Assembly: GCA_038143535.1 (NCBI GenBank)
Contig: JAYQMD010000001.1
Location: forward strand, 186,001-250,000
Direction of reading: 5' to 3'
From: UBA7446 sp038143535
Lineage (GTDB): Bacteria; Bacteroidota; Bacteroidia; Flavobacteriales; Flavobacteriaceae
DNA: 64,000 bases
Below the pieces are notes generated by a model that was not told the DNA's origin, made no database searches, and worked only from the letters and a program-made list of their open reading frames with translations. Below are positions 17,914-26,217 of this stretch, piece by piece. Each line of letters starts with the position of its first letter. Positions within the stretch are counted from its first letter, which is position 1. A program made the position numbers and the translations under genes.

Positions 17914-18378
17914 ATGCCTATAAAAAGTTTTCAAGCAGCACGTCAAAAGTTCATTCCGAAGCGAAGGAAATCCCTTTTGGTTCGAGACTATATGACACGT
18001 GACTTGATTACATTTTCCCCACAGCAATCCATCCTTGAAGTAATGCGTATTCTAATTCGCAATAAAATTTCTGGTGGGCCGGTTTTGGACGAAATGTCTA
18101 GGTTGGTTGGGATTATTTCTGAGGCAGACTGCATAAAGCACCTTTCTGAAAGTAAGTATTTTAATCAGCCTTTCTTTGATCGTAAGGTAGTGCATAGCAT
18201 GACAGAAAACCTAGAAACTATAGAAGCAGATAAAACCATTTTTGATGCTGCTATGCTATTTCATAAAACCAACCGCCGTAGGCTTCCCGTCTTAGAGCAG
18301 GGCAGACTTGTTGGGCAAATAAGCAGGCAAGATGTTGTTAAGGCGGCGTTGTTGTTGCGCAGTCAGCGATGGCGCTAG
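17914..18378 (+). CDS. Two-CBS-domain protein
   Basis: A 154-residue cytoplasmic protein composed of a basic N-terminus and two CBS modules: residues about 25-82 (VRDYMTRDLITFSPQQSI, GGPVLDEMSRLVGIISEADC) and about 90-147 (VVHSMTENLETIEADKTI, RRLPVLEQGRLVGQISRQDV). Stand-alone CBS pairs bind adenine nucleotides and regulate partner proteins. No partner domain is attached and neighbours give no hint, as the gene stands alone between a minus-strand SDR gene and a dead ssb copy. The function beyond nucleotide sensing is unknown. Confidence 0.82.
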   Translation: MPIKSFQAARQKFIPKRRKSLLVRDYMTRDLITFSPQQSILEVMRILIRNKISGGPVLDEMSRLVGIISEADCIKHLSESKYFNQPFFDRKVVHSMTENLETIEADKTIFDAAMLFHKTNRRRLPVLEQGRLVGQISRQDVVKAALLLRSQRWR

Positions 18379-18406
18379 TAGAATAATAACCTAAAAAACC
18401 TTTATC

Positions 18407-18750
18407 ATGAGTACAATTCAGAACAGCATTATGCTAATCGGACACTTGGGTGACAACCTAGAAGAAGCAAAGTTAGATTTCAAAAAAAAAGTTAACTACT
18501 TTTTCCGTAGCCACAAATTTACGATATAGATAAAAGGAGGGCGAAGCCGTTGAAAAAACCCAATAGCATCGCATTGTTGCTTGGAACAAGTTGGTTGAAA
18601 TTTGCCTCGAGCACCTAAAAAAAAAAGAAAGCCACGTCCCTTGCCGAGGACACTTGGAATATCGCGAATATTAAACCAAGTCAGGTGAAAAAAGACCCGC
18701 TGCAGAAATTCATTTAGACGAAATGCAGCGACTCCAATTAGTCGTAAATG
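18407..18750 (+). pseudogene. Decayed single-stranded DNA-binding protein gene (ssb remnant)
   Basis: No open frame covers this stretch, but pieces of one SSB read through in order over several frames. ATG 18407 gives MSTIQNSIMLIGHLGDN, then a shift at the A run near 18480 gives TTFSVATN, then KEGEAVEKTQ-stop-HRIVAWNKLVEIC (the stop stands where SSB proteins have Trp), and after a second A-run shift near 18620 come GHLEYREY-stop and AAEIHLDEMQRL. That is the normal SSB order (LIGHLG, FSVATN, EKTQWHRIVAWNK, EGRLENREY, TEI). At least two frameshifts and two or three stops make it a real pseudogene. Its end overlaps the 3' end of the minus-strand deacetylase gene. A working ssb must lie elsewhere. 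Confidence 0.85.
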
Positions 18751-19640
18751 GCTGCAGCTACACGATAGGTGTTGGCATGTGCCTCAACGATGATGTTTAT
18801 ATCTGGGGCATAGCCACCGCCCATGCTACATTGCACCGGGATATTGTGGTCATAACAAGCCGATAGTACCATTTCATCTCTTTTTTTGGCACCCTCAAGC
18901 GACATTGATAAACGCCCGAGTTTGTCTTCTTTTAGGATATCTACACCCGATAGGTAAAACACAAAGTCAGGCTGGAAGTCGTTCAATAACTTGTAGAGTG
19001 TTTCTTCCAACATACTTAAGTATGCGGTGTCTTGGGTATTATCTGCTAATGCGATATCCAAGTCACTCTTTTCTTTTTGGAAGGGGTAATTTGCTTTGCC
19101 ATGAACCGAAAACGTATAGACGGCAGGATTATGTTGAAAGAGTGTAGCGGTTCCATTTCCTTGGTGAACATCCAAGTCGACAATTAATATCTTGTGCGCC
19201 AAATTATTTTCTAGCAAATAATTTGCAGCAATAGCCTGATCGTTAAGTAAACAAAACGCCTCTGCTCGGTCATAAAAGGCGTGGTGGGTTCCGCCCGCAA
19301 CATTAAAGGCAACGCCATTTTCAAGTGCATAAGTGCAGCTTTCTAATGTGCCCTGTGCGATGATACATTCGCGCTCAATGAGCTCAGCAGAAAGCGGGAA
19401 GCCAATGCGCCGTGCTTCTTTTTTTGAAAACGACAAGCTTTTAAGACGCTCGTAATAATCTGCACAATGTGTTCGTGTAATGTGTATATCTGCCATGCGC
19501 TTAGGCGTAAAAAACTGTTCTTTATGACATGTTCCTTCTAACAGCAGTTGCTGTGGCAACAATTTATACTTCGCCATGGGAAAACGATGTCCTTCCGGTA
19601 ACGGGTGTGCGTAAATAGCATGATGTGCAATGTAAATCAT
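18738..19640 (-). CDS. Histone-deacetylase-family (AcuC-like) hydrolase
   Basis: A 300-residue class I/II-type deacetylase fold protein. NVAGGTHHAFYDRAEAFC carries the His-His pair, ILIVDLDVHQGNGTATLF carries the zinc ligands Asp and His of the DLDVHQGNGT motif, and FYLSGVDIL the third ligand Asp; SMGGGYAPDI is the last active-site loop with Gly-Gly-Gly-Tyr. All catalytic residues seem present. Bacterial members deacetylate acetylated polyamines, lysines or other small amides; the substrate here is unknown. It lies downstream of metG and a small membrane protein gene on the same strand, and a -7 box sits directly before its start. Confidence 0.87.
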   Translation of the reverse strand: MIYIAHHAIYAHPLPEGHRFPMAKYKLLPQQLLLEGTCHKEQFFTPKRMADIHITRTHCADYYERLKSLSFSKKEARRIGFPLSAELIERECIIAQGTLESCTYALENGVAFNVAGGTHHAFYDRAEAFCLLNDQAIAANYLLENNLAHKILIVDLDVHQGNGTATLFQHNPAVYTFSVHGKANYPFQKEKSDLDIALADNTQDTAYLSMLEETLYKLLNDFQPDFVFYLSGVDILKEDKLGRLSMSLEGAKKRDEMVLSACYDHNIPVQCSMGGGYAPDINIIVEAHANTYRVAAAIYD

Positions 19641-19645
19641 TCCAA

Positions 19646-19653
19646 CAAATATA
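19646..19653 (-). promoter_or_regulatory. Candidate -7 promoter box of the deacetylase gene
   Basis: On the minus strand the sequence TATATTTG fits the Bacteroidota -7 consensus TAnnTTTG and ends 5 bases before the ATG at 19640. Transcription would begin at or next to the start codon, giving a transcript with almost no leader. The match may be chance in AT-rich DNA. Confidence 0.4.
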
Positions 19654-19671
19654 GGCCTTAGCCTTTTTTAA

Positions 19672-19851
19672 TCAATTTAAAATGTAGGCAATACCCATTA
19701 AAAAAACCCCAATTGTAAAAAGCGAGCTGACGATGCCCTTGTCAGAATTTAGCGTAAAGATGTATTCAAAAAATGAAAAAGAATCTACTTCTAAAACGAA
19801 AAGTAATGGAAGGGAAAGTATGGTTATTAGTGCACCAAAAATGAGTAACAT
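19672..19851 (-). CDS. Small two-helix membrane protein (59 residues)
   Basis: A 60-codon frame from ATG (19851-19849) to TGA (19674-19672). It encodes a very hydrophobic segment at once (LLIFGALITILSLPLLFVL), a short polar loop (EYIFTLNSDKG) and a second hydrophobic segment (SSLFTIGVFLMGIAYIL). The two-helix pattern with a polar turn is much better organised than expected from random AT-rich DNA, and codon choice looks like that of neighbouring genes. It lies between metG and the deacetylase gene on the same strand, 100 bases after the metG stop. I recognise no family. The opposite strand has a 78-codon frame of low quality that I take as its shadow. Confidence 0.55.
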   Translation of the reverse strand: MLLIFGALITILSLPLLFVLEVDSFSFFEYIFTLNSDKGIVSSLFTIGVFLMGIAYILN

Positions 19852-19951
19852 TTTGTGTAAATTAAGATTAATTTTAATAAGATTTGGAACTACAAATACA
19901 AATTTAATTGAAGCCCAATCAAATTATTTAACACTTTTAGAAGGAAGAGTA

Positions 19952-21622
19952 CTAGGAAAGCTTTTCTAGCTGCGTAGCTATTGCGTCATCTTCTATTTTT
20001 TCAAAAAGGAGGGAGGAATTTCCTAGGGTGTGGTTACTCCTAACAGGCATTTCATCTTGTAAACTGTCCCAACAAACGGCCTTGTCTAGCTGCAGCATAT
20101 CTCGAAGTTTTTCCGCAGTATGCGGCAAAAAAGGTTCAGACAAAACGGCTAACCCAGCCGCTACTTGCATGGCGGTGTGCATGATGGTAGCCACACGCTC
20201 GGGATTTGTTTTGATAAGCTTCCAAGGCTCTTCGTCAGCCAAATACTTATTGCCCAACCGTGCCAATTGTATCATTTCTTGACAGGCCGCACGAAACTTA
20301 TATTGCTCAATTAAGCTGCCAATTTTTAAAGGGGCTGCTGCAAGTGTTTCAAGGGTTTCCGTATCAACGGCGCTGTATTCATTAGGATCCGGTACCACGC
20401 TTTCATAATATTTTTTCATCAATACCATTACGCGATTGATAAAGTTGCCAAAAATGGCTACCAGCTCGCTGTTGTTACGAGTTTGAAAATCATGCCAAGT
20501 AAAGTCGTTGTCTTTGGTTTCGGGGGCATTTGCCGTAAGAACATATCGCAATACGTCTTGTTGATCAGGAAAATCCTCAAGGTATTCATGTAGCCACACC
20601 GCCCAATTTTTAGAGGTTGAAAGCTTTTGACCCTCTAGGTTCAGAAATTCGTTTGCGGGTACATTTTTAGGGAGTATATAGCCACCCATGGCTTTTAGTA
20701 CCGCTGGAAAAATAATACAGTGAAATACGATATTGTCTTTTCCAATAAAATGAACCAGTTCCGTATTTTCGTCTTGCCAATAGGGCGCCCAGTCTTTAAC
20801 TTCCTTTGCTGCCCATTCTTTTGTTGCAGAGATATACCCGATTGGCGCATCAAACCATACATAAAGTACTTTGTTTTCACCCCCATCTACAGGTACTGGA
20901 ATACCCCATGACAAGTCACGGGTTATGGCTCTTGGTTTTAGACCGTCGTCAAGCCACGATTTAACTTGACCAAGCACATTCGGCTTCCAATCTTTTTGAT
21001 GGCCTTCTAGTATCCACGAACGTAAAAAGGCTTCATATCGACCGAGTGGTAAATACCAGTGTGTGGTCGTTTTAAGACTTGGCGTTTCACCCGAAATCGC
21101 TGATTTAGGGTTAATCAAGTCGTTGGCGTTAAGCGAACTTCCACAAGACTCACATTGATCACCGTATGCTTCTGGGTTTTGACACTTTGGGCACGTACCC
21201 ACTACATATCGATCTGCCAAAAATTGATCCTCTTTGGCGTCATATAATTGTTCAGTAGTCTCGGTTTCAAACTCACCTTTGTCATGAATCGCTTTGAAGA
21301 ATTCTTGTGCTGTTTCGTGATGCACCTTACTTGAGGTTCTGCCATAGTAATCGAAAGAAATACCAAAATCGTTAAAGGCTTTTTCAATGATACCGTGGTA
21401 CTTATCAATCACTTCCTTGGGCGTTATACCATCCTTTTTGGCTTTCATGGATATGGCAACTCCGTGCTCGTCACTCCCACAAATAAACAAGACCTCATCT
21501 CCTTTTAGGCGCAAGTAGCGCGCATAGATGTCCGCAGGGACATAAACACCAGCCATATGACCAATATGAATAGGGCCATTTGTGTATGGAAGTGCAGCGG
21601 TTATGGTGTGGCGTTTGCTCAT
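19952..21622 (-). CDS. metG: Methionine-tRNA ligase without C-terminal tRNA-binding domain
   Basis: Class I synthetase of 556 residues charging tRNA-Met. The HIGH motif is at 19-22 (PIHIGH), four zinc cysteines at 144, 147, 157, 160 (CPKC, CESC), and the KMSKS equivalent KLSTS at 333-337. The anticodon-binding helical domain is complete (WKLIKTNPERVATIMH; LPHTAEKL). The protein stops after EDDAIATQLEKLS, where MetRS of most Bacteroidota (about 680-690 residues) continues into an EMAPII-like dimerisation and tRNA-binding domain. No remnant of that domain is visible in the next 280 bases, which instead hold a different small gene. Some bacterial MetRS proteins work as such short monomers. A dead yraN copy lies upstream on the other strand. 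Confidence 0.92.
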   Translation of the reverse strand: MSKRHTITAALPYTNGPIHIGHMAGVYVPADIYARYLRLKGDEVLFICGSDEHGVAISMKAKKDGITPKEVIDKYHGIIEKAFNDFGISFDYYGRTSSKVHHETAQEFFKAIHDKGEFETETTEQLYDAKEDQFLADRYVVGTCPKCQNPEAYGDQCESCGSSLNANDLINPKSAISGETPSLKTTTHWYLPLGRYEAFLRSWILEGHQKDWKPNVLGQVKSWLDDGLKPRAITRDLSWGIPVPVDGGENKVLYVWFDAPIGYISATKEWAAKEVKDWAPYWQDENTELVHFIGKDNIVFHCIIFPAVLKAMGGYILPKNVPANEFLNLEGQKLSTSKNWAVWLHEYLEDFPDQQDVLRYVLTANAPETKDNDFTWHDFQTRNNSELVAIFGNFINRVMVLMKKYYESVVPDPNEYSAVDTETLETLAAAPLKIGSLIEQYKFRAACQEMIQLARLGNKYLADEEPWKLIKTNPERVATIMHTAMQVAAGLAVLSEPFLPHTAEKLRDMLQLDKAVCWDSLQDEMPVRSNHTLGNSSLLFEKIEDDAIATQLEKLS

Positions 21623-21638
21623 AAAGAATTTATGCTCA

Positions 21639-21646
21639 CAAAAATA
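21639..21646 (-). promoter_or_regulatory. Candidate -7 promoter box of metG
   Basis: Minus-strand TATTTTTG matches TAnnTTTG and lies 16 bases upstream of the metG ATG. It is a plausible Bacteroidota sigma-A -7 element; no convincing -33 TTTG is present. Confidence 0.5.
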
Positions 21647-21708
21647 GGGATTTTATGCCCTAACTTAACTAAGGCTTTTTATCTTTAATAATCTCAAATC
21701 TTAAAATT

Positions 21709-22064
21709 ATGAATACCCTTGACAAAGGGAGGGAAGGTGAAGACATGGCTTGAGCCCATTTAAAAAAGCAGGGTTACCGCATCAGACATCGTAATTTCTA
21801 ATACCAAAAGCTGAGATTGACTAATTGCATCTAAAGACGATATACTCGCCAGAGTGGAGGTTAAGTGGTGTTTCTTTGATTTCTATGACACTCTTGAAAC
21901 ATTTGTGACCCCTAAAAAAACGCAAACTTTTGGCTCACGCTGCAGATTTCTATGTACAGAAGTTTCATTGGAAAGGCGAAACGAGTTTTGATATCATCAG
22001 TATTGTAGGCCAACCTCCCAATCACAGCCTTACCCACATTGAACAAGCCTTTTGTTTTGTTTAG
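21709..22064 (+). pseudogene. Decayed UPF0102/YraN endonuclease-like gene
   Basis: The stretch upstream of the ACT-domain gene has no open frame but encodes a UPF0102 protein in pieces. ATG 21709 reads NTLDKGREGEDMA, stop, AHLKKQGYRIRHRNF, stop; another frame gives KAEID and then ASKDDILARVEVKW with the nuclease-like E-V-K, followed by FVTPKKTQ; a third gives ADFYVQKFHWKGETSFDIISIVG and THIEQAF before TAG at 22062-22064. The order GxxGE-A, GY-ILxxN-R, AEIDLIA, EVK, K-xQ, RFDIISI, HIExAF is that of the family. At least two frameshifts and two stops show it is dead. The 500-base gap 21623-22124 holds nothing else apart from promoter elements. Confidence 0.85.
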
Positions 22065-22099
22065 AATGTTATAACTATAACAGTTTGTTTTATTATTAA

Positions 22100-22107
22100 T
22101 ATTTTTG
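22100..22107 (+). promoter_or_regulatory. Candidate -7 promoter box of the ACT-domain gene
   Basis: TATTTTTG fits TAnnTTTG and lies 17 bases before ATG 22125, just downstream of the dead yraN copy. A TTTG at 22084-22087 is nearer than the usual spacing, so the -33 part is doubtful. Confidence 0.45.
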
Positions 22108-22124
22108 TGAAATAATTATATTTA

Positions 22125-22784
22125 ATGAAAACCATTGCCGCTGCCGTGGAGGCACATATCAAGTCAAAGCCTTTTTTGATTAGCGCACTTACAAAAGGGA
22201 TTATCAATTTTACCTCGCTGTCTCGCATGATGCAAGAAGAAATTCAGGCGCAAACCCAAAAACCCGTGCGTATAGGTGCGATTGTAATGGCCCTAAAACG
22301 CCTGTCCACCGATTTGGAGTTTCGCCATTCGCACAAAATCGTCAAGACGCTAAAAAATATTGGAGACATAACGGTTCGTTCTGCACTCATTGATTATAAC
22401 TTTAAAGTGTCAGACACCTTGCTTGCAGCCCAAGCCAAACTGCTTTCGCATTTGCAACTATCGAGTGAAAATTTCTACACCTCTTCAAGAGGCGTCCACG
22501 AGTGTAATATAGTCGTAAGTCAACATTTGGCTCCCATGGTTGACAAACATCTTGCACAAGAACTTTGCTTGCACAAAGAAGAAAATTTATCTTCTATTAC
22601 ACTAAAGCTACCAACAGAGAATGTTGCCATTCCAGGCATTTATTACTTTGTTTTTCAGCGGCTTTCATGGGAAGGAATCAATATTTACGAAGTTATATCT
22701 ACTTCTAATGAATTTACCATACTGGTCAATGATGCGCAAGTCGATAAGGCTTTTAGAGTTGTTAAAGAACTTAAGCAACTTTAG
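22125..22784 (+). CDS. ACT-domain protein, aspartate-kinase-regulatory-like
   Basis: A 219-residue soluble protein. The N-terminal half is helical with a winged-helix look (TKGIINFTSLSRMMQEEIQ, VRIGAIVMALKRLS), and the C-terminal half reads as an ACT domain (VAIPGIYYFVFQRLSWEGINIYEVIS, here cited in part; DAQVDKAFRVVKEL). The kinase catalytic core of aspartate kinases is absent, although database names for such proteins often say aspartate kinase. A ligand-sensing or transcription-regulatory role is inferred only. The 3' end overlaps the convergent mfd gene by 14 bases. Confidence 0.7.
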   Translation: MKTIAAAVEAHIKSKPFLISALTKGIINFTSLSRMMQEEIQAQTQKPVRIGAIVMALKRLSTDLEFRHSHKIVKTLKNIGDITVRSALIDYNFKVSDTLLAAQAKLLSHLQLSSENFYTSSRGVHECNIVVSQHLAPMVDKHLAQELCLHKEENLSSITLKLPTENVAIPGIYYFVFQRLSWEGINIYEVISTSNEFTILVNDAQVDKAFRVVKELKQL

Positions 22785-25700
22785 GCGCTTGTAACTTTTG
22801 CAATAACTGGATCGCCTTTTCTATGGTCTCTACCTCATTGATTACCAAAACTAATTTGTGTTTTTCCTTGGCGGTTTTTTCTTTTAGCTGTGCGTTGCCA
22901 AGGTCTCCAAGTTTTCCAAGCATAAATTGAAATGCTGGCGTTTGGTAAAAGTCACTTTCTGGGCTGGCTTCAAAGCTGCAAATGCATTTTTCTTTTTTCA
23001 GCACTATTTTTTCAAACCCCAAGGATGCACCCAGCCATTTAAAACGGACACTTTCAAAAAGCGCTAATGTTGGCTCTGGTAGGCTACCAAACCTATCTCT
23101 AAGCGCATCTCCAAAAGCTGTGAGTTCATCATCTGTTTTGAGCGCGGATAGTGCTTGGTATTGCACCATTCGTTCTTTTACATTGTTGATATAATCTGTT
23201 GGGAAGAAGACTTCAATATCTGTATCTAAAACCAGTTCTTTTGGCTTAGGCTTTTGATCGGGGTACAACTCCTTAAATTCATTTTGCTGCAACTCCTCAA
23301 TGGCGTCTTTTAAAATTTTTTGGTAGGTTTCAAATCCAATATCATTGATAAATCCACTTTGTTCGCCACCCAATAAATCTCCTGCACCTCTAATTTCTAA
23401 GTCTTTCATGGCAATTTGAAAACCCGATCCAAGTGCGGTGTATTGACTGATGGCTTCCATGCGTTTTCGGGCATCTGATGTGAGTACCGAAAAAGGGGGC
23501 GTAATAAAATAGCAGAACGCTTTTTTGTTGCTGCGCCCAACACGACCACGCATCTGGTGCAAATCGCTTAACCCGAAATTATTTGCATTATTGATGAAGA
23601 TGGTATTGGCATTGGGAACGTCCAAGCCGCTCTCAATGATGGTAGTGGCTACCAATACATCAAATGCTCCAGCAATAAAACCAAGCATCAGTTTTTCCAA
23701 TGTATTTCCCGGGAGTTGCCCATGCGCAGTGGCGATACGCGCATCAGGAACGAGGCGTTGTATTGCTCCTGAAACCTCTTTTATATTGTCAATGCGATTG
23801 TGTACAAAAAACACCTGCCCCCCGCGTTGCAGTTCGTAAATCACAGCATCGCGAATTTGCACTTCGTCCCAAGACAATACCTGACTTTCAATAGGGTGGC
23901 GGTTTGGTGGCGGTGTATTGATAATGGACAGGTCTCTTGCTGCCATTAGGCTAAACTGGAGGGTTCTTGGTATGGGTGTGGCGGTTAGTGTGAGTACGTC
24001 TACATGCTCTTTGAGCGCACGCAGTTTTTCTTTAACGCTAACTCCAAACTTCTGCTCTTCGTCAACAATAAGCAGCCCCAAGTCTTTGAAAGAAACCGAC
24101 TTCCCTACCAGTTGATGAGTGCCAATGACAATATCGATGGAGCCACTTTCAATGCGTTCTAAAACTTCCTTTTTTTGTTTTGTGCTTCTAAATCGGTTTA
24201 GGTAATCTACCGTCACAGGAAAATCTTTAAGCCGATTAACAAAAGTATTGTGGTGTTGAAAAGCAAGGATGGTTGTAGGCACCAATACGGCTACCTGCTT
24301 TCCGTTGTCAACGGCCTTAAACGCAGCTCTAATAGCTACTTCTGTTTTACCAAAACCAACATCACCACAAATCAATCTATCCATGGGTTTTTGATCTTCC
24401 ATGTCTTGTTTAACTGCTTCCGTAGCTGTGCGCTGATCTGGTGTGTCTTCAAAAACAAATGAAGCTTCAAGCTCGTGTTGCAAATAAGTGTCAGGTCCAG
24501 CTGCAAAACCTTTGTTCATACGCCTTTTGGCGTAGACTTTAATAAGGTTAAAGGCAATTTCCTTAACCTGTTTTTTGGTTTTTTGTTTGATTTTTTTCCA
24601 AGCCCCAGAACCTAATTTATATACTTTGGGTACGGCGCCGTCCTTTCCATTGTATTTCGAAATTTTATGCAGCGAATGAATGCTCACGTACAGGATATCC
24701 CTGTCGCCATAAAAAAGTTTTATGGCATCTTGTGTTTTTCCTTCAACATCGATGCGCTGCAACCCTCCAAAAGTTCCAATACCATGATCGATATGAGTGA
24801 CGTAATCGCCAACTTCCAACTCATTCAACGCTTTTAGGGATAAGGTTTGTTTTTTTGCGTAGCCATTTTTTAACCTAAACCTGTGATATCTTTCAAAAAG
24901 CTGGTGGTCTGTGTAACAAACAATATTTTCATCTTCATCTACAAACCCTTGGAACAGTGGTGCGACCCAGCAATGAAAAGACGTCTCAGGCGCAAGCTCC
25001 TCTATAATTTGAACCAGTCGTTTTTTTTGTGCATCAGAAGCACAAAAAACGTGATTGACCCCCTGCTTTTCCGTGTTTTCGTTTAGGTGGGCAACAAACC
25101 AGTCGAATTTGCGCTGAAACCGAGGCTGGGGTTGGCATTCAAAAACCACAACATTGTCTTTGGTTTCCGAACTAAAATGCACTTGCTTGTGCACAGCTAA
25201 GCCTTGCACAAACAGTTTCCCGTCCACAAAAAGGGAGTCGGGCTGCAGCCGCGTTATTTCACCAGAAAGTGCGGCATAAGATTTTTCTGAGTGAGCAAAC
25301 ATATGGTCCAATGAAGCTTGAACGACACTGGTATTTTGCACGCAAATCAAACTACCTTGGTCTATGAATGACAACAGCGATTGTCGCTTCTCGTCTAGTT
25401 CTTTTTGCTCAATATTAGCCAAGACCTGTATGTCATCCAAGGCTTGGGTCGAACGCTGACTGGTCACATCAAAACTGCGGATGGTATCAATCTCATCCGC
25501 AAAAAACTCGATTCTAAAGGGTTCTTCATGGTTGTAAGAATGTACATCTAAAATACCACCGCGAACTGCAAATTCACCTGGTTCAGAAACAAAGTCTACG
25601 CGCTGAAAGCCAAAGTCAAACAGTGTTTCGTTGACAAAATCAATGCTCAATTCATCCCCCTTTTTTATGGCCAGGGTTTTGCGTTGTAGTTCTTTTGGCG

Positions 25701-26088
25701 TCAACACTTGCTCCGATAGTGCTTCAGGATAGGTAATGATGAGTTGCCGGGGTGTATTTTTGATTTTTTGCAGCACCTCTGCCCGCAACAATACGTTGGC
25801 ATTTTCGGTTTCTTCCGTCGCATAAGGACGCCGATAACTTGATGGAAAAAAAAGGGGCGCTTGGGGGAGTAATACCTCCAAATCGTTAAGATAATACGCT
25901 GCTTCTTCTTTGTCGTTGAGTACCCAAATTAAGGTAGCATTGTGTTGCTCGTATAGCGATTTGACTAAAAAGCTGTGTTTTGATCCAACGAGACCAGCAG
26001 CAAATACGCTACCATGATCTGACGCGCTTTGGTACACGGCCCTGAATTGCGGATTATTTTGATACAGAACGGGAAGTTCGTTCACCAC
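22771..26088 (-). CDS. mfd: Transcription-repair coupling factor
   Basis: Large DNA translocase that displaces stalled RNA polymerase and recruits UvrAB. In order: UvrB-like N-terminal part (WVLNDKEEAAYYLNDLE, FFPSSYRRP, GGILDVHSYN), RNA-polymerase-interacting domain (LEVGDYVTHIDHGIGTFGGLQ), helicase motifs with Walker A GDVGFGKTEVAIRAAF, DEEQKFGV and the QMRGRVGRSN motif, and the C-terminal TRCF domain (GGEQSGFINDIGF). The frame is open to an ATG at 26283, but that would overlap the divergent GNAT gene and extend past the conserved start. A -7 box at 26099-26106 lies between, so a GTG at 26088 (or 26085) is the likely start, giving about 1105 residues, the size usual in Flavobacteriia. Confidence 0.93.
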   Translation of the reverse strand: MVNELPVLYQNNPQFRAVYQSASDHGSVFAAGLVGSKHSFLVKSLYEQHNATLIWVLNDKEEAAYYLNDLEVLLPQAPLFFPSSYRRPYATEETENANVLLRAEVLQKIKNTPRQLIITYPEALSEQVLTPKELQRKTLAIKKGDELSIDFVNETLFDFGFQRVDFVSEPGEFAVRGGILDVHSYNHEEPFRIEFFADEIDTIRSFDVTSQRSTQALDDIQVLANIEQKELDEKRQSLLSFIDQGSLICVQNTSVVQASLDHMFAHSEKSYAALSGEITRLQPDSLFVDGKLFVQGLAVHKQVHFSSETKDNVVVFECQPQPRFQRKFDWFVAHLNENTEKQGVNHVFCASDAQKKRLVQIIEELAPETSFHCWVAPLFQGFVDEDENIVCYTDHQLFERYHRFRLKNGYAKKQTLSLKALNELEVGDYVTHIDHGIGTFGGLQRIDVEGKTQDAIKLFYGDRDILYVSIHSLHKISKYNGKDGAVPKVYKLGSGAWKKIKQKTKKQVKEIAFNLIKVYAKRRMNKGFAAGPDTYLQHELEASFVFEDTPDQRTATEAVKQDMEDQKPMDRLICGDVGFGKTEVAIRAAFKAVDNGKQVAVLVPTTILAFQHHNTFVNRLKDFPVTVDYLNRFRSTKQKKEVLERIESGSIDIVIGTHQLVGKSVSFKDLGLLIVDEEQKFGVSVKEKLRALKEHVDVLTLTATPIPRTLQFSLMAARDLSIINTPPPNRHPIESQVLSWDEVQIRDAVIYELQRGGQVFFVHNRIDNIKEVSGAIQRLVPDARIATAHGQLPGNTLEKLMLGFIAGAFDVLVATTIIESGLDVPNANTIFINNANNFGLSDLHQMRGRVGRSNKKAFCYFITPPFSVLTSDARKRMEAISQYTALGSGFQIAMKDLEIRGAGDLLGGEQSGFINDIGFETYQKILKDAIEELQQNEFKELYPDQKPKPKELVLDTDIEVFFPTDYINNVKERMVQYQALSALKTDDELTAFGDALRDRFGSLPEPTLALFESVRFKWLGASLGFEKIVLKKEKCICSFEASPESDFYQTPAFQFMLGKLGDLGNAQLKEKTAKEKHKLVLVINEVETIEKAIQLLQKLQAPKVA

Positions 26089-26098
26089 TGCTTTTTGA

Positions 26099-26106
26099 CA
26101 AAAATA
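26099..26106 (-). promoter_or_regulatory. Candidate -7 promoter box of mfd
   Basis: Minus-strand TATTTTTG fits TAnnTTTG, 10 bases before GTG 26088, with a TTG about 22 bases further upstream on the same strand. It helps decide the GTG start of mfd over the ATG at 26283. Confidence 0.5.
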
Positions 26107-26217
26107 CAAAGTAGTTGGCGTGTCTGCCACAAGAACGTTATTTTTTAAACAAATTAGTACTTTGCTGTGAGGGAATAACACCCCAATATTCGTTAGAGTT
26201 ATTAAATTTGCCACCCG

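Noticed and set aside
22125..22784. Aspartate kinase catalytic protein
   Set aside because: Only an ACT-like part and an N-terminal helical domain are present; no KFGG or GREGSD motif. The true aspartokinase is at 26699-27949.
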